Positions 11,821 to 25,610 of a DNA stretch of 64,000 bases are shown one piece after another. This DNA is from Bathymodiolus brooksi (Eukaryota; Mollusca; Bivalvia; Mytilida; Modiolidae), in contig OY804589.1 of the NCBI GenBank assembly GCA_963680875.1, forward strand, positions 32,652,962 to 32,716,961. The letters are read 5' to 3'. Both the position numbers and the translations under genes were made by a program. How positions within the stretch are numbered: the first letter of the stretch is position 1; each line of letters starts with the position of its first letter. A model generated the notes under the pieces. It was given only the letters and a program-made list of their open reading frames with translations, was not told the DNA's origin and searched no databases.

Positions 11821-13015
11821 TTACTGTGCATGTCGACTTACCAAGGATTTTTGCATTGTAAGTATTACTGTATGTAGACTTACCAAGGATGTTTGTATTG
11901 TAAGTATTACTGTGAATGTAGACTTACCAAGGGTGTTTGTATTGTAAGTATTACTCTGTATGTAGACTTATCAAGGGTGTTTGTATTGTAAGTATTACTG
12001 TGTATGTCGACTTACCAAGGATGTTTCTATTGTAAGTATTACTGTGTATGTAGACGTATCAAGGTTGTTTGCATTGTAAGTATTACTGTGTATGTCGATT
12101 TATTAAGGATGTTTGTATTGTAAGTATTACTGTGTATGTAGACGTATCACGGATGCTTGTATTGTAAGTTTTGCTGTGTATGTAGACGTATCAAGGGTTT
12201 TTGTATTGTAAGTATTACTGTATATGTAGACTTACCAAGGTTGTTTGTATTGTCAGTATTACTGTGTATGTAGACTTACCAAGGATGTTTGTATTGTAAA
12301 TATTACTGTGTATGTCGACTTCCCACGGGTGTTTGCATTGTAAGTATTCTTGTGTATGTCGACCTACCAAGGATGTTTATATTGCGAGTATTACTGTGTA
12401 TATAGACTTACCAAGGATGTTTGTATTGTAAGTATTACTGTGCATGTCGACTTACCAAGGATGTTTGTATTGTAAGTATTATTGTGCATGTCGACTTACC
12501 AAGGATGTTTGTATTGTAAGTATTACTGTGTATGTCGACTTACCAAGGATGTTTGTATTGTAAGTATTACTGTGCATGTCGACTTACCAAGGATGTTTGT
12601 ATTGTACGTATTACTGTGTATGTCGACTTACCAAGGATGTTTGTATTGTAAGTATTACTGTGTATGTCGACTTACCAAGGGTGTTTGTATTGTAAGTATT
12701 ACTGTGCATGTCGACTTACCAAGGATTTTTGCATTGTAAGTATTACTGTATGTAGACTTACCAAGGATGTTTGTATTGTAAGTATTACTGTGAACTTAGA
12801 CTTTCCAAGGGTGTTTGTATTGTAAGTATTACTCTGTATGTAGACTTACCAAGGGTGTTTGTATTGTAAGTATTACTGTGTATGTCGACTTACCAAGGAT
12901 GTTTCTATTGTAAGTATTACTGTGTATGTAGACGTATCTAGGTTGTTTGTATTGTAAGTATTACTGTGTATGTCGATTTATTAAGGATGTTTGTATTGTA
13001 AGTATTACTGTGTAT
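11821..13015 (+). repeat. A-to-B transition, phased like the end of a B HOR
   Basis: Family-B features appear: GATTTTTGCATTG followed by a 42-bp unit near 11,840, then GGTTGTTTGTATTGTCAG near 12,239, CTTCCCACGGG near 12,320, GTACGTATTAC near 12,606 and GTGAACTTAGACTTTCC near 12,790. From about 12,220 to 14,130 the order matches 34,129-36,040 at a constant offset of 21,909 bp. Confidence 0.85.
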
Positions 13016-15735
13016 GTAAATTTAGCAATGATTTTGTGTTGTAAGTATTACTGTGTATGTCGACTTATCAAGGGTGTTTGTATTGTAAGTATTACTATGT
13101 ATGTAGACTTACCAAGGATGTTTGTATTGTAAGTATTACTGTGTATGTAGACTTACCAAGGATATTTGTATTGTAAGTATTACTGTGTATGTCGACTTAC
13201 CAAGGATGTTTGTATTGTAAGTATTACTGTGTATGTAGACTTACCAAGGTTGTTTGTATTGTAAGTATTACTGTGTATGTAAACTTACCAAGGATGTTTG
13301 TATTGTAAATATTACTGTGTATGTCGACTTCCCAAGGATGTTTGTATTGTAAGTATTACTGTGTATGTCGACTTCCCAAGGGTGTTTGCATTGTAAGTAT
13401 TACTGTGTATGTCGACCTACCAAGGATGTTTATATTGCGAGTATTACTGTGTATGTCGACTTACCAAGGATGTTTGTATTGTAAGTATTACTGTGCATGT
13501 CGACTTACCAAGGATGTTTCTATTGTAAGTATTACTATGTATGTCGACTTACCAAGGGTGTTTGTATTGTAAGTATTACTGTGTATGTCGACTTACCAAG
13601 GATGTTTGTATTGTAAGTATTACTGTGTATGTAGACTTATCAAGGGTGTTTGTATTGTAAGTATTACTGTGTATGTCGACTTACCAAGGATGTTTGTATT
13701 GTAAGTATTACTGTGTATGTCGACTTACCAAGGATGTTTGAATTGTAAGTATTACTGTGCATGTCGACTTACCAAGGGTGTTTGTATTGTAAGTATTACT
13801 GTGCATGTCGACTTACCAAGGATTTTTGCATTGTAAGTATTACTGTATGTAGACTTACCAAGGATGTTTGTATTGTAAGTATTACTGTGAATGTAGACTT
13901 ACCAAGGGTGTTTGTATTGTAAGTATTACTCTGTATGTAGACTTACCAAGGGTGTTTGTATTGTAAGTATTAATGTGTATGTCAACTTACCAAGGATGTT
14001 TCTATTGTAAGTATTACTGTGTATGTAGACGTATCAAGGTTGTTTGCATTGTAAGTATTACTGTGTATGTCCATTTATTAAGGATGTTTGTATTGTAAGT
14101 ATTACTGTGTATGTAGACGTATCACGGATGTTTGTATTGTAAGTATTGCTGTGTATGTAGACGTATCAAGGGTGTTTGCATTGTAAGTATTACTGTGTAT
14201 GTCGACCTACCAAGGATGTTTGTATTGTAAATATTACTGTGTATGTAGACTTACCAAGGATGTTTGTATTGTAAGTATTACTTTGTATTTAGACTTAGCA
14301 ATGATTTTGTGTTGTAAGTATTACTGTGTATGTCGACTTATCAAGGGTGTTTGTATTGTAAGTATTACTATGTATGTAGACTTACCAAGGATGTTTGTAT
14401 TGTAAGTATTACTGTGTATGTCGACTTACCAAGGATGTTTGTATTGTAAGTATTACTCTGCATGTCGACTTACCAAGGGTGTTTGTATTGTAAGTATTAC
14501 TGTGCATGTCGACTTACCAAGGATGTTTGCATTGTAAGTATTACTGTATGTAGACTTACCAAGGATGTTTGTATTGTAAGTATTATTGTGAATGTAGACT
14601 TACCAAGGGTGTTTGTATTGTAAGTATTACTCTGTATGTAGACTTACCAAGGGTGTTTGTATTGTAAGTATTACTGTGTATGTCGACTTACCAAGGATGT
14701 TTCTATTGTAAGTATTACTGTGTATGTAGACGTATCAATGTTGTTTGTATTGTAAGTATTACTGTGTATGTCGATTTATTAAGGATGTTTGTATTGTAAG
14801 TATTACTGTGTATGTAGACGTATCACGGATGTTTGTATTGTAAGTATTGCTGTGTATGTCGACTTACCAAGGATATTTGCATTTTAAGTATTACTGTGCA
14901 TGTCGTCTTACCAAGGGTGTTTGCATTGTAAGTATTACTGTGTATGTCGACCTACCAAGGATGTTTATATTGCGAGTATTACTGTGTATATAGACTTACC
15001 AAGGATGTTTGTATTGTAAGTATTACTGTGCATGTCGACTTACCAAGGATGTTTGTATTGTAAGTATTATTGTGCATGTCGATTTACCAAGGATGTTTGT
15101 ATTGTAAGTATTACTGTGTATGTCGACTTACCAAGGATGTTTGTATTGTAAGTATTACTGTGCATGTCGACTTACCAAGGTTGTTTGTATTGTACGTATT
15201 ACTGTGTATGTCGACTTACCAAGGATGTTTGTATTGTAAGTATTACTGTGTATGTCGACTTACCAAGGGTGTAGGTATTGTAAGTATTACTGTGCATGTC
15301 GACTTACCAAGGATCTTTGCATTGTAAGTATTACTGTATGTAGACTTACCAAGGATGTTTGTATTGTAAGTATTACTGTGAACTTAGACTTACCAAGGGT
15401 ATTTGTATTGTAAGTATTACTCTGTATGTAGACTTACCAAGGGTGTTTGTATTGTAAGTATTACTGTGTATGTCGACTTACCAAGGATGTTTCTATTGTA
15501 AGTATTACTGTGTATGTCGATTTATTAAGGATGTTTGTATTGTAAGTATTACTGTGTATGTAGACGTATCACGGATGTTTGTATTGTAAGTATTGCTGTG
15601 TATGTAGACGTATCAATGGTGTTTGTATTGTAAGTATTACTGTGTATGCCGACTTACCAAGGATGTTTGTATTGTAAATATTACTGTGTATGTAGACTTA
15701 TCAAGGATGTTTGTATTGTAAGTATTAATGTGTAT
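13016..15735 (+). repeat. B-HOR copy, 62 units (2,720 bp)
   Basis: The interval runs between marker-1 units (GTAAATTTAGCAATG). Its length equals 62 x 44 minus 8, explained by two 43-bp marker units and three 42-bp units near 13,845, 14,540 and 15,330. The second marker (GTATTTAGACTTAGC) is near 14,289. Most of it matches 27,945-29,700 at offset 14,929. It lacks the extra units found after marker 2 in the 75-unit right-hand copies. It uses instead a short run with ATTTGCATTTTAAG near 14,874. Confidence 0.9.
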
Positions 15736-18700
15736 GTAAATTTAGCAATGATTTTGTGTTGTAAGTATTACTGTGTATGTCGACTTATCAAGGGTGTTTG
15801 TATTGTAAGTATTACTATGTATGTAGACTTACCAAGGATGTTTGTATTGTAAGTATTACTGTGTATGTAGACTTACCAAGGATGTTTGTATTGTAAGTAT
15901 TACTGTGTATGTCGACTTACCAAGGATGTTTGTATTGTAAGTATTACTGTGTATGTAGACTTACCAAGGTTGTTTGTATTGTAAGTATTACTGTGTATGT
16001 AAATTTACCAAGGATGTTTGTATTGTAAATATTACAGTGTATGTCGACTTCCCAAGGATGTTTGTATTGTAAGTATTACTGTGTATGTCGACTTCCCAAG
16101 GGTGTTTGCATTGTCAGTATTACTGTGTATGTCGACCTACCAAGGATGTTTATATTGCGAGTATTACTGTGTATGTCGACTTACCAAGGATGTTTGTATT
16201 GTAAGTATTACTGTGCATGTCGACTTACCAAGGATGTTTCTATTGTAAGTATTACTATGTATGTCGACTTACCAAGGGTGTTTGTATTGTAAGTATTACT
16301 GTGTATGTCGACTTACCAAGGATGTTTGTATTGTAAGTATTACTGTGTATGTAGACTTATCAAGGGTGTTTGTATTGTAAGTATTACTGTGTATGTCGAC
16401 TTACCAAGGATGTTTGTATTGTAAGTATTACTGTGTATGTCGACTTACCAAGGATGTTTGAATTGTAAGTATTACTGTGCATGTCGACTTACCAAGGGTG
16501 TTTGTATTGTAAGTATTACTGTGCATGTCGACTTACCAAGGATTTTTGCATTGTAAGTATTACTGTATGTAGACTTACCAAGGATGTTTGTATTGTAAGT
16601 ATTACTGTGAATGTAGACTTACCAAGGGTGTTTGTATTGTAAGTATTACTCTGTATGTAGACTTACCAAGGGTGTTTGTATTGTAAGTATTAATGTGAAT
16701 GTCAACTTACCAAGGATGTTTCTATTGTAAGTATTACTGTGTATGTAGACGTATCAAGGTTGTTTGCATTGTAAGTATTACTGTGTATGTCCATTTATTA
16801 AGGATGTTTGTATTGTAAGTATTACTGTGTATGTAGACGTATCACGGATGTTTGTATTGTAAGTATTGCTGTGTATGTAGACGTATCAAGGATGTTTGTA
16901 TTGTAAGTATTACTGTGTATGTAGACTTACCAAGGTTGTTTGTATTGTAAGTATTACTGTGTATGTAAACTTACCAAGGATGTTTGTATTGTAAATATTA
17001 CTGTGTATGTCGACTTCCCAAGGATGTTTGTATTGTAAGTATTACTGTGTATGTCGACTTCGCAAGGGTGTTTGCATTGTAAGTATTACTGTGTATGTCG
17101 ACCTACCAAGGATGTTTATATTGCGAGTATTACTGTGTATGTCGACTTACCAGGGATGTTTGTATTGTAAGTATTACTGTGCATGTCGACTTACCAAGGA
17201 TGTTTCTATTGTAAGTATTACTATGTATGTCGACTTACCAAGGGTGTTTGTATTGTAAGTATTACTGTGTATGTCGACTTACCAAGGATGTTTGTATTGT
17301 AAGTATTACTGTGTATGTAGACTTATCAAGGGTGTTTGTATTGTAAGTATTACTGTGTATGTCGACTTACCAAGGATGTTTGTATTGTAAGTATTACTGT
17401 GTATGTCGACTTACCAAGGATGTTTGAATTGTAAGTATTACTGTGCATGTCGACTTACCAAGGGTGTTTGTATTGTAAGTATTACTGTGCATGTCGACTT
17501 ACCAAGGATTTTTGCATTGTAAGTATTACTGTATTTAGACTTACCAAGGATGTTTGTATTGTAAGTATTACTGTGAATGTAGACTTACCAAGGGTGTTTG
17601 TATTGTAAGTATTACTCTGTATGTAGACTTACCAAGGGTGTTTGTATTGTAAGTATTAATGTGTATGTCAACTTACCAAGGATGTTTCTATTGTAAGTAT
17701 TACTGTGTATGTAGACGTATCAAGGTTGTTTGCATTGTAAGTATTACTGTGTATGTCCATTTATTAAGGATGTTTGTATTGTAAGTATTACTGTGTATGT
17801 AGACGTATCACGGATGTTTGTATTGTAAGTATTGCTGTGTATGTAGACGTATCAAGGGTGTTTGTATTGTAAGTATTACTGTGTATGTCGACCTACCAAG
17901 GATGTTTGTATTGTAAATATTACTGTGTATGTAGACTTACCAAGGATGTTTGTATTGTAAGTATTACTTTGTATTTAGACTTAGCAATGATTTTGTGTTG
18001 TAAGTATTACTGTGTATGTCGACTTACCAAGGATGTTTGCATTGTAAATATTACTGTGCATGTCGACTTACCAAGGGTGTTTGTATTGTAAGTATTACTG
18101 TGCATGTCGACTTACCAAGGATGTTTGCATTGTAAGTATTACTGTATGTAGACTTACCAAGGATGTTTGTATTGTAAGTATTACTGTGAATGTAGACTTA
18201 CCAAGGGTGTTTGTATTGTAAGTATTACTCTGTATGTAGACTTACCAAGGGTGTTTGTATTGTAAGTATTACTGTGTATGTCGACTTACCAAGGATGTTT
18301 CTATTGTAAGTATTACTGTGTATGTAGACGTATCAATGTTGTTTGTATTGTAAGTATTACTGTGTATGTCGATTTATTAAGGATGTTTGTATTGTAAGTA
18401 TTACTGTGTATGTAGACGTATCACGGATGTTTGTATTGTAAGTATTGCTGTGTATGTCGACTTACCAAGGATATTTGCATTTTAAGTATTACTGTGCATG
18501 TCGTCTTACCAAGGGTGTTTGCATTGTAAGTATTACTGTGTATATAGACTTACCAAGGATGTTTGTATTGTAAGTATTACTGTGCATGTCGACTTACCAA
18601 GGATGTTTGTATTGTAAGTATTATTGTGCATGTCGACTTACCAAGGATGTTTGTATTGTAAGTATTACTGTGTATGTCGACTTACCAAGGATGTTTGTAT

Positions 18701-19333
18701 TGTAAGTATTACTGTGCATGTCGACTTACCAAGGTTGTTTGTATTGTACGTATTACTGTGTATGTCGACTTACCAAGGATGTTTGTATTGTAAGTATTAC
18801 TGTGTATGTCGACTTACCAAGGGTGTAGGTATTGTAAGTATTACTGTGCATGTCGACTTACCAAGGATCTTTGCATTGTAAGTATTATTGTCTGTAGACT
18901 TACCAAGGATGTTTGTATTGTAAGTATTACTGTGAACTTAGACTTACCAAGGGTATTTGTATTGTAAGTATTACTCTGTATGTAGACTTACCAAGGGTGT
19001 TTGTATTGTAAGTATTACTGTGTATGTCGACTTACCAAGGATGTTTCTATTGTAAGTATTACTGTGTATGTAGACGTATCTAGGTTGTTTGTATTGTAAG
19101 TATTACTGTGTATGTCGATTTATTAAGGATGTTTGTATTGTAAGTATTACTGTGTATGTAGACGTATCACGGATGTTTGTATTGTAAGTATTGCTGTGTA
19201 TGTAGACGTATCAAGGATGTTTGTATTGTAAGTATTACTGTGTATGCCGACTTACCAAGGATGTTTGTATTGTAAATATTACTGTGTATGTAGATTTACC
19301 AAGGATGTTTGTATTGTAAGTATTAATGTGTAT
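15736..19333 (+). repeat. B-HOR copy with 22-unit internal duplication, 82 units
   Basis: The length of 3,598 bp equals 82 x 44 minus 10, consistent with two 43-bp and four 42-bp units. The CTTCCCAAGG / TTTATATTGCGAG module occurs twice, starting at 16,041 and 17,007, 966 bp apart (22 units containing one 42-bp unit). One short unit near 18,887 carries a further variant, TATTGTCTGTAGAC. The start of this copy resembles 1-700, including ACAGTGTATG and ATTGTCAG. Confidence 0.88.
16041..17258 (+). repeat. 22-unit tandem duplication inside a B HOR
   Basis: The module beginning with two CTTCCC units at 16,041 begins again at 17,007. The second copy has CTTCGCAAGG near 17,059 and CCAGGGATG near 17,150, so the copies are similar but not identical. 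The offset of 966 bp is 22 units less one GT dinucleotide. Confidence 0.85.
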
Positions 19334-22300
19334 GTAAATTTAGCAATGATTTTGTGTTGTAAGTATTACTGTGTATGTCGACTTATCAAGGGTGTTTGTA
19401 TTGTAAGTATTACTATGTATGTAGACTTACCAAGGATGTTTGTATTGTAAGTATTACTGTGTATGTAGACTTACCAAGGATGTTTGTATTGTAAGTATTA
19501 CTGTGTATGTCGACTTACCAAGGATGTTTGTATTGTAAGTATTACTGTGTATGTAGACTTACCAAGGTTGTTTGTATTGTAAGTATTACTGTGTATGTAA
19601 ACTTACCAAGGATGTTTGTATTGTAAATATTACAGTGTATGTCGACTTCCCAAGGATGTTTGTATTGTAAGTATTACTGTGTATGTCGACTTCCCAAGGG
19701 GGTTTGCATTGTCAGTATTACTGTGTATGTCGACCTACCAAGGATGTTTATATTGCGAGTATTACTGTGTATGTCGACTTACCAAGGATGTTTGTATTGT
19801 AAGTATTACTGTGCATGTCGACTTACCAAGGATGTTTCTATTGTAAGTATTACTATGTATGTCGACTTACCAAGGGTGTTTGTATTGTAAGTATTACTGT
19901 GTATGTCGACTTACCAAGGATGTTTGTATTGTAAGAATTACTGTGTATGTAGACTTATCAAGGGTGTTTGTATTGTAAGTATTACTGTGTATGTCGACTT
20001 ACCAAGGATGTTTGTATTGTAAGTATTACTGTGTATGTCGACTTACCAAGGATGTTTGAATTGTAAGTATTACTGTGCATGTCGACTTACCAAGGGTGTT
20101 TGTATTGTAAGTATTACTGTGCATGTCGACTTACCAAGGATTTTTGCATTGTAAGTATTACTGTATGTAGACTTACCAAGGATGTTTGTATTGTAAGTAT
20201 TACTGTGAATGTAGACTTACCAAGGGTGTTTGTATTGTAAGTATTACTCTGTATGTAGACTTACCAAGGGTGTTTGTATTGTAAGTATTAATGTGAATGT
20301 CAACTTACCAAGGATGTTTCTATTGTAAGTATTACTGTGTATGTAGACGTATCAAGGTTGTTTGCATTGTAAGTATTACTGTGTATGTCCATTTATTAAG
20401 GATGTTTGTATTGTAAGTATTACTGTGTATGTAGACGTATCACGGATGTTTGTATTGTAAGTATTGCTGTGTATGTAGACGTATCAAGGGTGTTTGTATT
20501 GTAAGTATTACTGTGTATGTCGACCTACCAAGGATGTTTGTATTGTAAATATTACTGTGTATGTAGACTTACGAAGGATGTTTGTATTGTAAGTATTACT
20601 TTGTATTTAGACTTAGCAATGATTTTGTGTTGTAAGTATTACTGTGTATGTCGACTTATCAAGGGTGTTTGTATTGTAAGTATTACTATGTATGTAGACT
20701 TACCAAGGATGTTTGTATTGTAAGTATTACTGTGTATGTCGACTTACCAAAGATGTTTGTATTGTAAGTATTACTGTGTATGTCGACTTACCAAGGGTGT
20801 TTGTATTGTAAGTATTACTGTGCATGTCGACTTACCAAGGATGTTTGCATTGTAAGTATTACTGTATGTAGACTTACCAAGGATGTTTGTATTGTAAGTA
20901 TTACTGTGAATGTAGACTTACCAAGGGTGTTTGTATTGTAAGTATTACTCTGTATGTAGACTTACCAAGGGTGTTTGTATTGTAAGTATTACTGTGTATG
21001 TCGACTTACCAAGGATGTTTCTATTGTAAGTATTACTGTGTATGTAGACGTATCAATGTTGTTTGTATTGTAAGTATTACTGTGTATGTCGATTTATTAA
21101 GGATGTTTGTATTGTAAGTATTACTGTGTATGTAGACGTATCACGGATGTTTGTATTGTAAGTATTGCTGTGTATGTCGACTTACCAAGGATATTTGCAT
21201 TTTAAGTATTACTGTGCATGTCGTCTTACCAAGGGTGTTTGTATTGTAAGTATTACTGTGTATGTAGACTTACCAAGGGTGTTTGTATTGTAAGTATTAC
21301 TGTGTATGTCGACTTACCAAGGATGTTTCTATTGTAAGTATTACTGTGTATGTAGACGTATCAATGTTGTTTGTATTGTAAGTATTACTGTGTATGTCGA
21401 TTTATTAAGGATGTTTGTATTGTAAGTATTACTGTGTATGTAGACGTATCACGGATGTTTGTATTGTAAGTATTACTGTGTATGTCGACTTACCAAGGAT
21501 ATTTGCATTTTAAGTATTACTGTGTATGTATACTTCCCAAGGGTGTTTGTATTGTAAGTATTACTGTGTATGTCGTCTTACCAGGTAAGTTTGTATTGTA
21601 AGTATTACTGTGTATGTCGACTTCACAAGGGTGTTTGCATTGTAAGTATTACGTTGTATGTGGACCTACCAAGGATGTTTGTATTGCAAGTATTTTGTGT
21701 ATTTAGATTTACCAAGGATGTTTGTATTGTAAGTATTACTGTGTATGTCGACTTACCAAGGATGTTTGTATTGTAAGTATTACTGTGCATGTCGATTTAC
21801 CAAGGATGTTTGTATTGTAAGTATTACTGTGTATGTCGACTTACCAAGGATGTTTGTATTGTAAGTATTACTGTGTATGTCAACTTACCAAGGATGATTG
21901 TATTGTAAGTATTACTGTGTATGCAGACTTATCAAGGGTGTTTGTATTGTAAGTATTACTGTGTATGTCGACTTTCCAAGGATGTTTGTATTGTAAGTAT
22001 TACTGTGTATGTCGACTTACCAAGGATGTTTGTATTGTAAGTATTACTGTGCATGTCGACTTACCAAGGATGTTTGTATTGTAATTATTACTGTGCATGT
22101 CGACTTACCAAGGATGTTTGCATTGTAAGTATTACTGTATGTAGACTTACCAAGGATGTTTGTATTGTAAGTATTACTGTGTATGTAGACTTACAAAGGG
22201 TGTTTGTATTGTAAGTATTACTGTGTATGTAGACTTACCAAGGTTGTTTGTATTGTAAGTATTACTGTGTATGTAGACTTACCAAGGATGTTTGTATTGT

Positions 22301-24766
22301 AAATATTACTGTGTATGTCGACTTCCCAAGGATGTTTGTATTGTAAGTATTACTGTGTATGTCGACTTCCCAAGGGTGTTTGCATTGTTAGTATTACTGT
22401 GTATGTCGACCTACCAAGGATGTTTATATTGCGAGTATTACTGTGTATATAGACTTACCAAGGATGTTTGTATTGTAAGTATTACTGTGTATGTCGACTT
22501 ACCAAGGATGTTTGTATTGTAAGTATTATTGTGCATGTCGACTTACCAAAGATGTTTGTATTGTAAGTATTACTGTGTATGTCGACTTACCAAGGATGTT
22601 TGTATTGTAAGTATTACTGTGCATGTCGACTTACCAAGGATGTTTGTATTGTAAGTATTACTATGTATGTCGACTTACCAAGGATGTTTGTATTGTAAGT
22701 ATTATTGTGCATGTCGACTTACCAAGGATGTTTGTATTGTAAGTATTACTGTGTATGTCGACTTACCAAGGATGTTTGTATTGTAAGTATTACTGTGTAT
22801 GTAGACTTATCAAGGGTGTTTGTATTGTAAATATTACTGTGTATGTCGACTTACCAAGGATGTTTGTATTGTAAGTATTACTGTGTATGTCGACTTACCA
22901 AGGATGTTTGTATTGTAAGTATTATTGTGAATGTAGACTTACCAAGGGTGTTTGTTTTGTAAGTATTACTCTGTATGTAGACTTACCAAGGGTGTTTGTA
23001 TTGTAAGTATTACTGTGTATGTCGACTTACCAAGGATGTTTCTATTGTAAGTATTACTGTGTATGTAGACGTATCAAGGTTGTTTGTATTGTAAGTATTA
23101 CTGTGTATGTCGATTTATTAAGGATGTTTGTATTGTAAGTATTACTGTGTATGTAGACGTATCACGGATGTTTGTATTGTAAGTATTGCTGTGTATGTAG
23201 ACGTATCAAGGGTGTTTGTATTGTAAGTATTACTGTGTATTTCGACTTACCAAGGATGTTTGTATTGTAAATATTACTGTTTAGGTAGACTTATCAAGGA
23301 TGTTTGTATTGTAAGTATTACTGTGTATGTAGACTTACCAAGGTTGTTTGTATTGTAAGTATTACTGTGTATGTAGACTTACCAAGGATGTTTGTATTGT
23401 AAATATTACTGTGTATGTCGACTTCCCAAGGATGTTTGTATTGTAAGTATTACTGTGTATGTCGACTTCCCAATAGTGTTTGCATTGTAAGTATTACTGT
23501 GTATGTCGACCTACCAAGGATGTTTATATTGCGAGTATTACTGTGTATATAGACTTACCAAGGATGTTTGTATTGTAAGTATTACTGTGTATGTCGACTT
23601 ACCAAGGATGTTTGTATTGTAAGTATTATTGTGCATGTCGACTTACCAAGGATGTTTGTATTGTAAGTATTACTGTGTATGTCGACTTACCAAGGATGTT
23701 TGTATTGTAAGTATTACTGTGCATGTCGACTTACCAAGGATGTTTGTATTGTAAGTATTACTATGTATGTCGACTTACCAAGGATGTTTGTATTGTAAGT
23801 ATTACTGTGTATGTCGACTTACCAAGGATGTTTGTATTGTAAGTATTATTGTGCATGTCGACTTACCAAAGATGTTTGTATTGTAAGTATTACTGTGTAT
23901 GTCGACTTACCAAGGATGTTTGTATTGTAAGTATTACTGTTCATGTCGACTTACCAAGGATGTTTGTATTGTAAGTATTACTATGTATGTCGACTTACCA
24001 AGGATGTTTGTATTGTAAGTATTATTGTGCATGTCGACTTACCAAGGATGTTTGTATTGTAAGTATTACTGTGTATGTCGACTTACCAAGGATGTTTGTA
24101 TTGTAAGTATTACTGTGTATGTAGACTTATCAAGGGTGTTTGTATTGTAAATATTACTGTGTATGTCGACTTACCAAGGATGTTTGTATTGTAAGTATTA
24201 CTGTGTATGTCGACTTACCAAGGATGTTTGTATTGTAAGTATTATTGTGAATGTAGACTTACCAAGGGTGTTTGTTTTGTAAGTATTACTCTGTATGTAG
24301 ACTTACCAAGGGTGTTTGTATTGTAAGTATTACTGTGTATGTCGACTTACCAAGGATGTTTCTATTTTAAGTATTACTGTGTATGTAGACGTATCAAGGT
24401 TGTTTGTATTGTAAGTATTACTGTGTATGTCGATTTATTAAGGATGTTTGTATTGTAAGTATTACTGTGTATGTAGACGTATCACGGATGTTTGTATTGT
24501 AAGTATTGCTGTGTATGTAGAGGTATCAAGGGTGTTTGTATTGTAAGTATTACTGTGTATTTCGACTTACCAAGGATGTTTGTATTGTAAATATTACTGT
24601 TTATGTAGACTTATCAAGGATGTTTGTATTGTAAGTATTACTGTGTATGTAGACTTACCAATGATGTTTGTATTGTAAGTATTACTGTGTATGTAGACTT
24701 ACCAAGGTTGTTTGTATTGTAAGTATTACTGTGTATGTAGACTTACCAAGGATGTTTGTATTGTAA
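19296..24766 (+). repeat. 5.47-kb duplicated block, copy II
   Basis: This is the second copy of 103-5,573, offset 19,193 bp. It begins in a B-type copy (marker 1 at 19,334, marker 2 near 20,603) and ends in family A. After 24,766 it continues into a family-A order ending in GTAAATATTACTGTG, which differs from what follows copy I. The duplicated tract therefore joins different neighbours on the right. Confidence 0.93.
21582..21590 (+). other. CAGGTAAGT in duplicated copy
   Basis: This is the same aberrant monomer, 19,193 bp downstream of the first, inherited through the 5.47-kb duplication. It is a good tag for recognising that block. Confidence 0.6.
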
Positions 24767-25610
24767 ATATTACTGTGTATGTCGACTTCCCAAGGATGTT
24801 TGTATTGTAAGTATTACTGTGTATGTCGACTTCCCAAGGGTGTTTGCATTGTAAGTATTACTGTGTATGTCGACCTACCAAGGATGTTTATATTGCGAGT
24901 ATTACTGTGTATATAGACTTACCAAGGATGTTTGTATTGTAAGTATTACTGTGTATGTCGACTTACCAAGGATGTTTGTATTGTAAGTATTACTGTGCAT
25001 GTCGACTTACAAAGGATGTTTGTATTGTAAGTATTACTATGTATGTCGACTTACCAAGGATGTTTGTATTGTAAGTATTATTGTGCATGTCGACTTACCA
25101 AGGATGTTTGTATTGTAAGTATTATTGTGAATGTAGACTTACCAAGGGTGTTTGTTTTGTAAGTATTACTCTGTATGTAGACTTACCAAGGGTGTTTGTA
25201 TTGTAAGTATTACTGTGTATGTCGACTTACCAAGGATGTTTCTATTGTAAGTATTACTTTGTATGTAGACGTATCAAGGTTGTTTGTATTGTAAGTATTA
25301 CTGTGTATGTCGATTTATTAAGGATGTTTGTATTGTAAGTATTACTGTGTATGTAGACGTATCACGGATGTTTGTATTGTAAGTATTGCTGTGTATGTAG
25401 ACTTATCAAGGGTGTTTGTATTGTAAGTATTACTGTGTATTTCGACTTACCAAGGATGTTTGTATTGTAAATATTACTGTTTATGTAGACTTATCAAGGA
25501 TGTTTGTATTGTAAGTATTACTGTATATGTAGACTTACCAATGATATTTGTATTGTAAGTATTACTGTGTATGTAGACTTACCAAGGTTGTTTTTATTGT
25601 AAGTATTACT
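22253..25610 (+). repeat. Family-A HOR block II
   Basis: GTTTTGTAAG markers lie at 22,954, 24,274 and 25,154. The first spacing is 1,320 bp (30 units) and the second 880 bp (20 units). Up to 24,766 the block copies the left window. Afterwards it resembles the 9,100-11,430 part of block I. It ends inside a hybrid unit, CTCTGTATGTCCACTTCCC, at 25,610-25,628. Confidence 0.87.
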
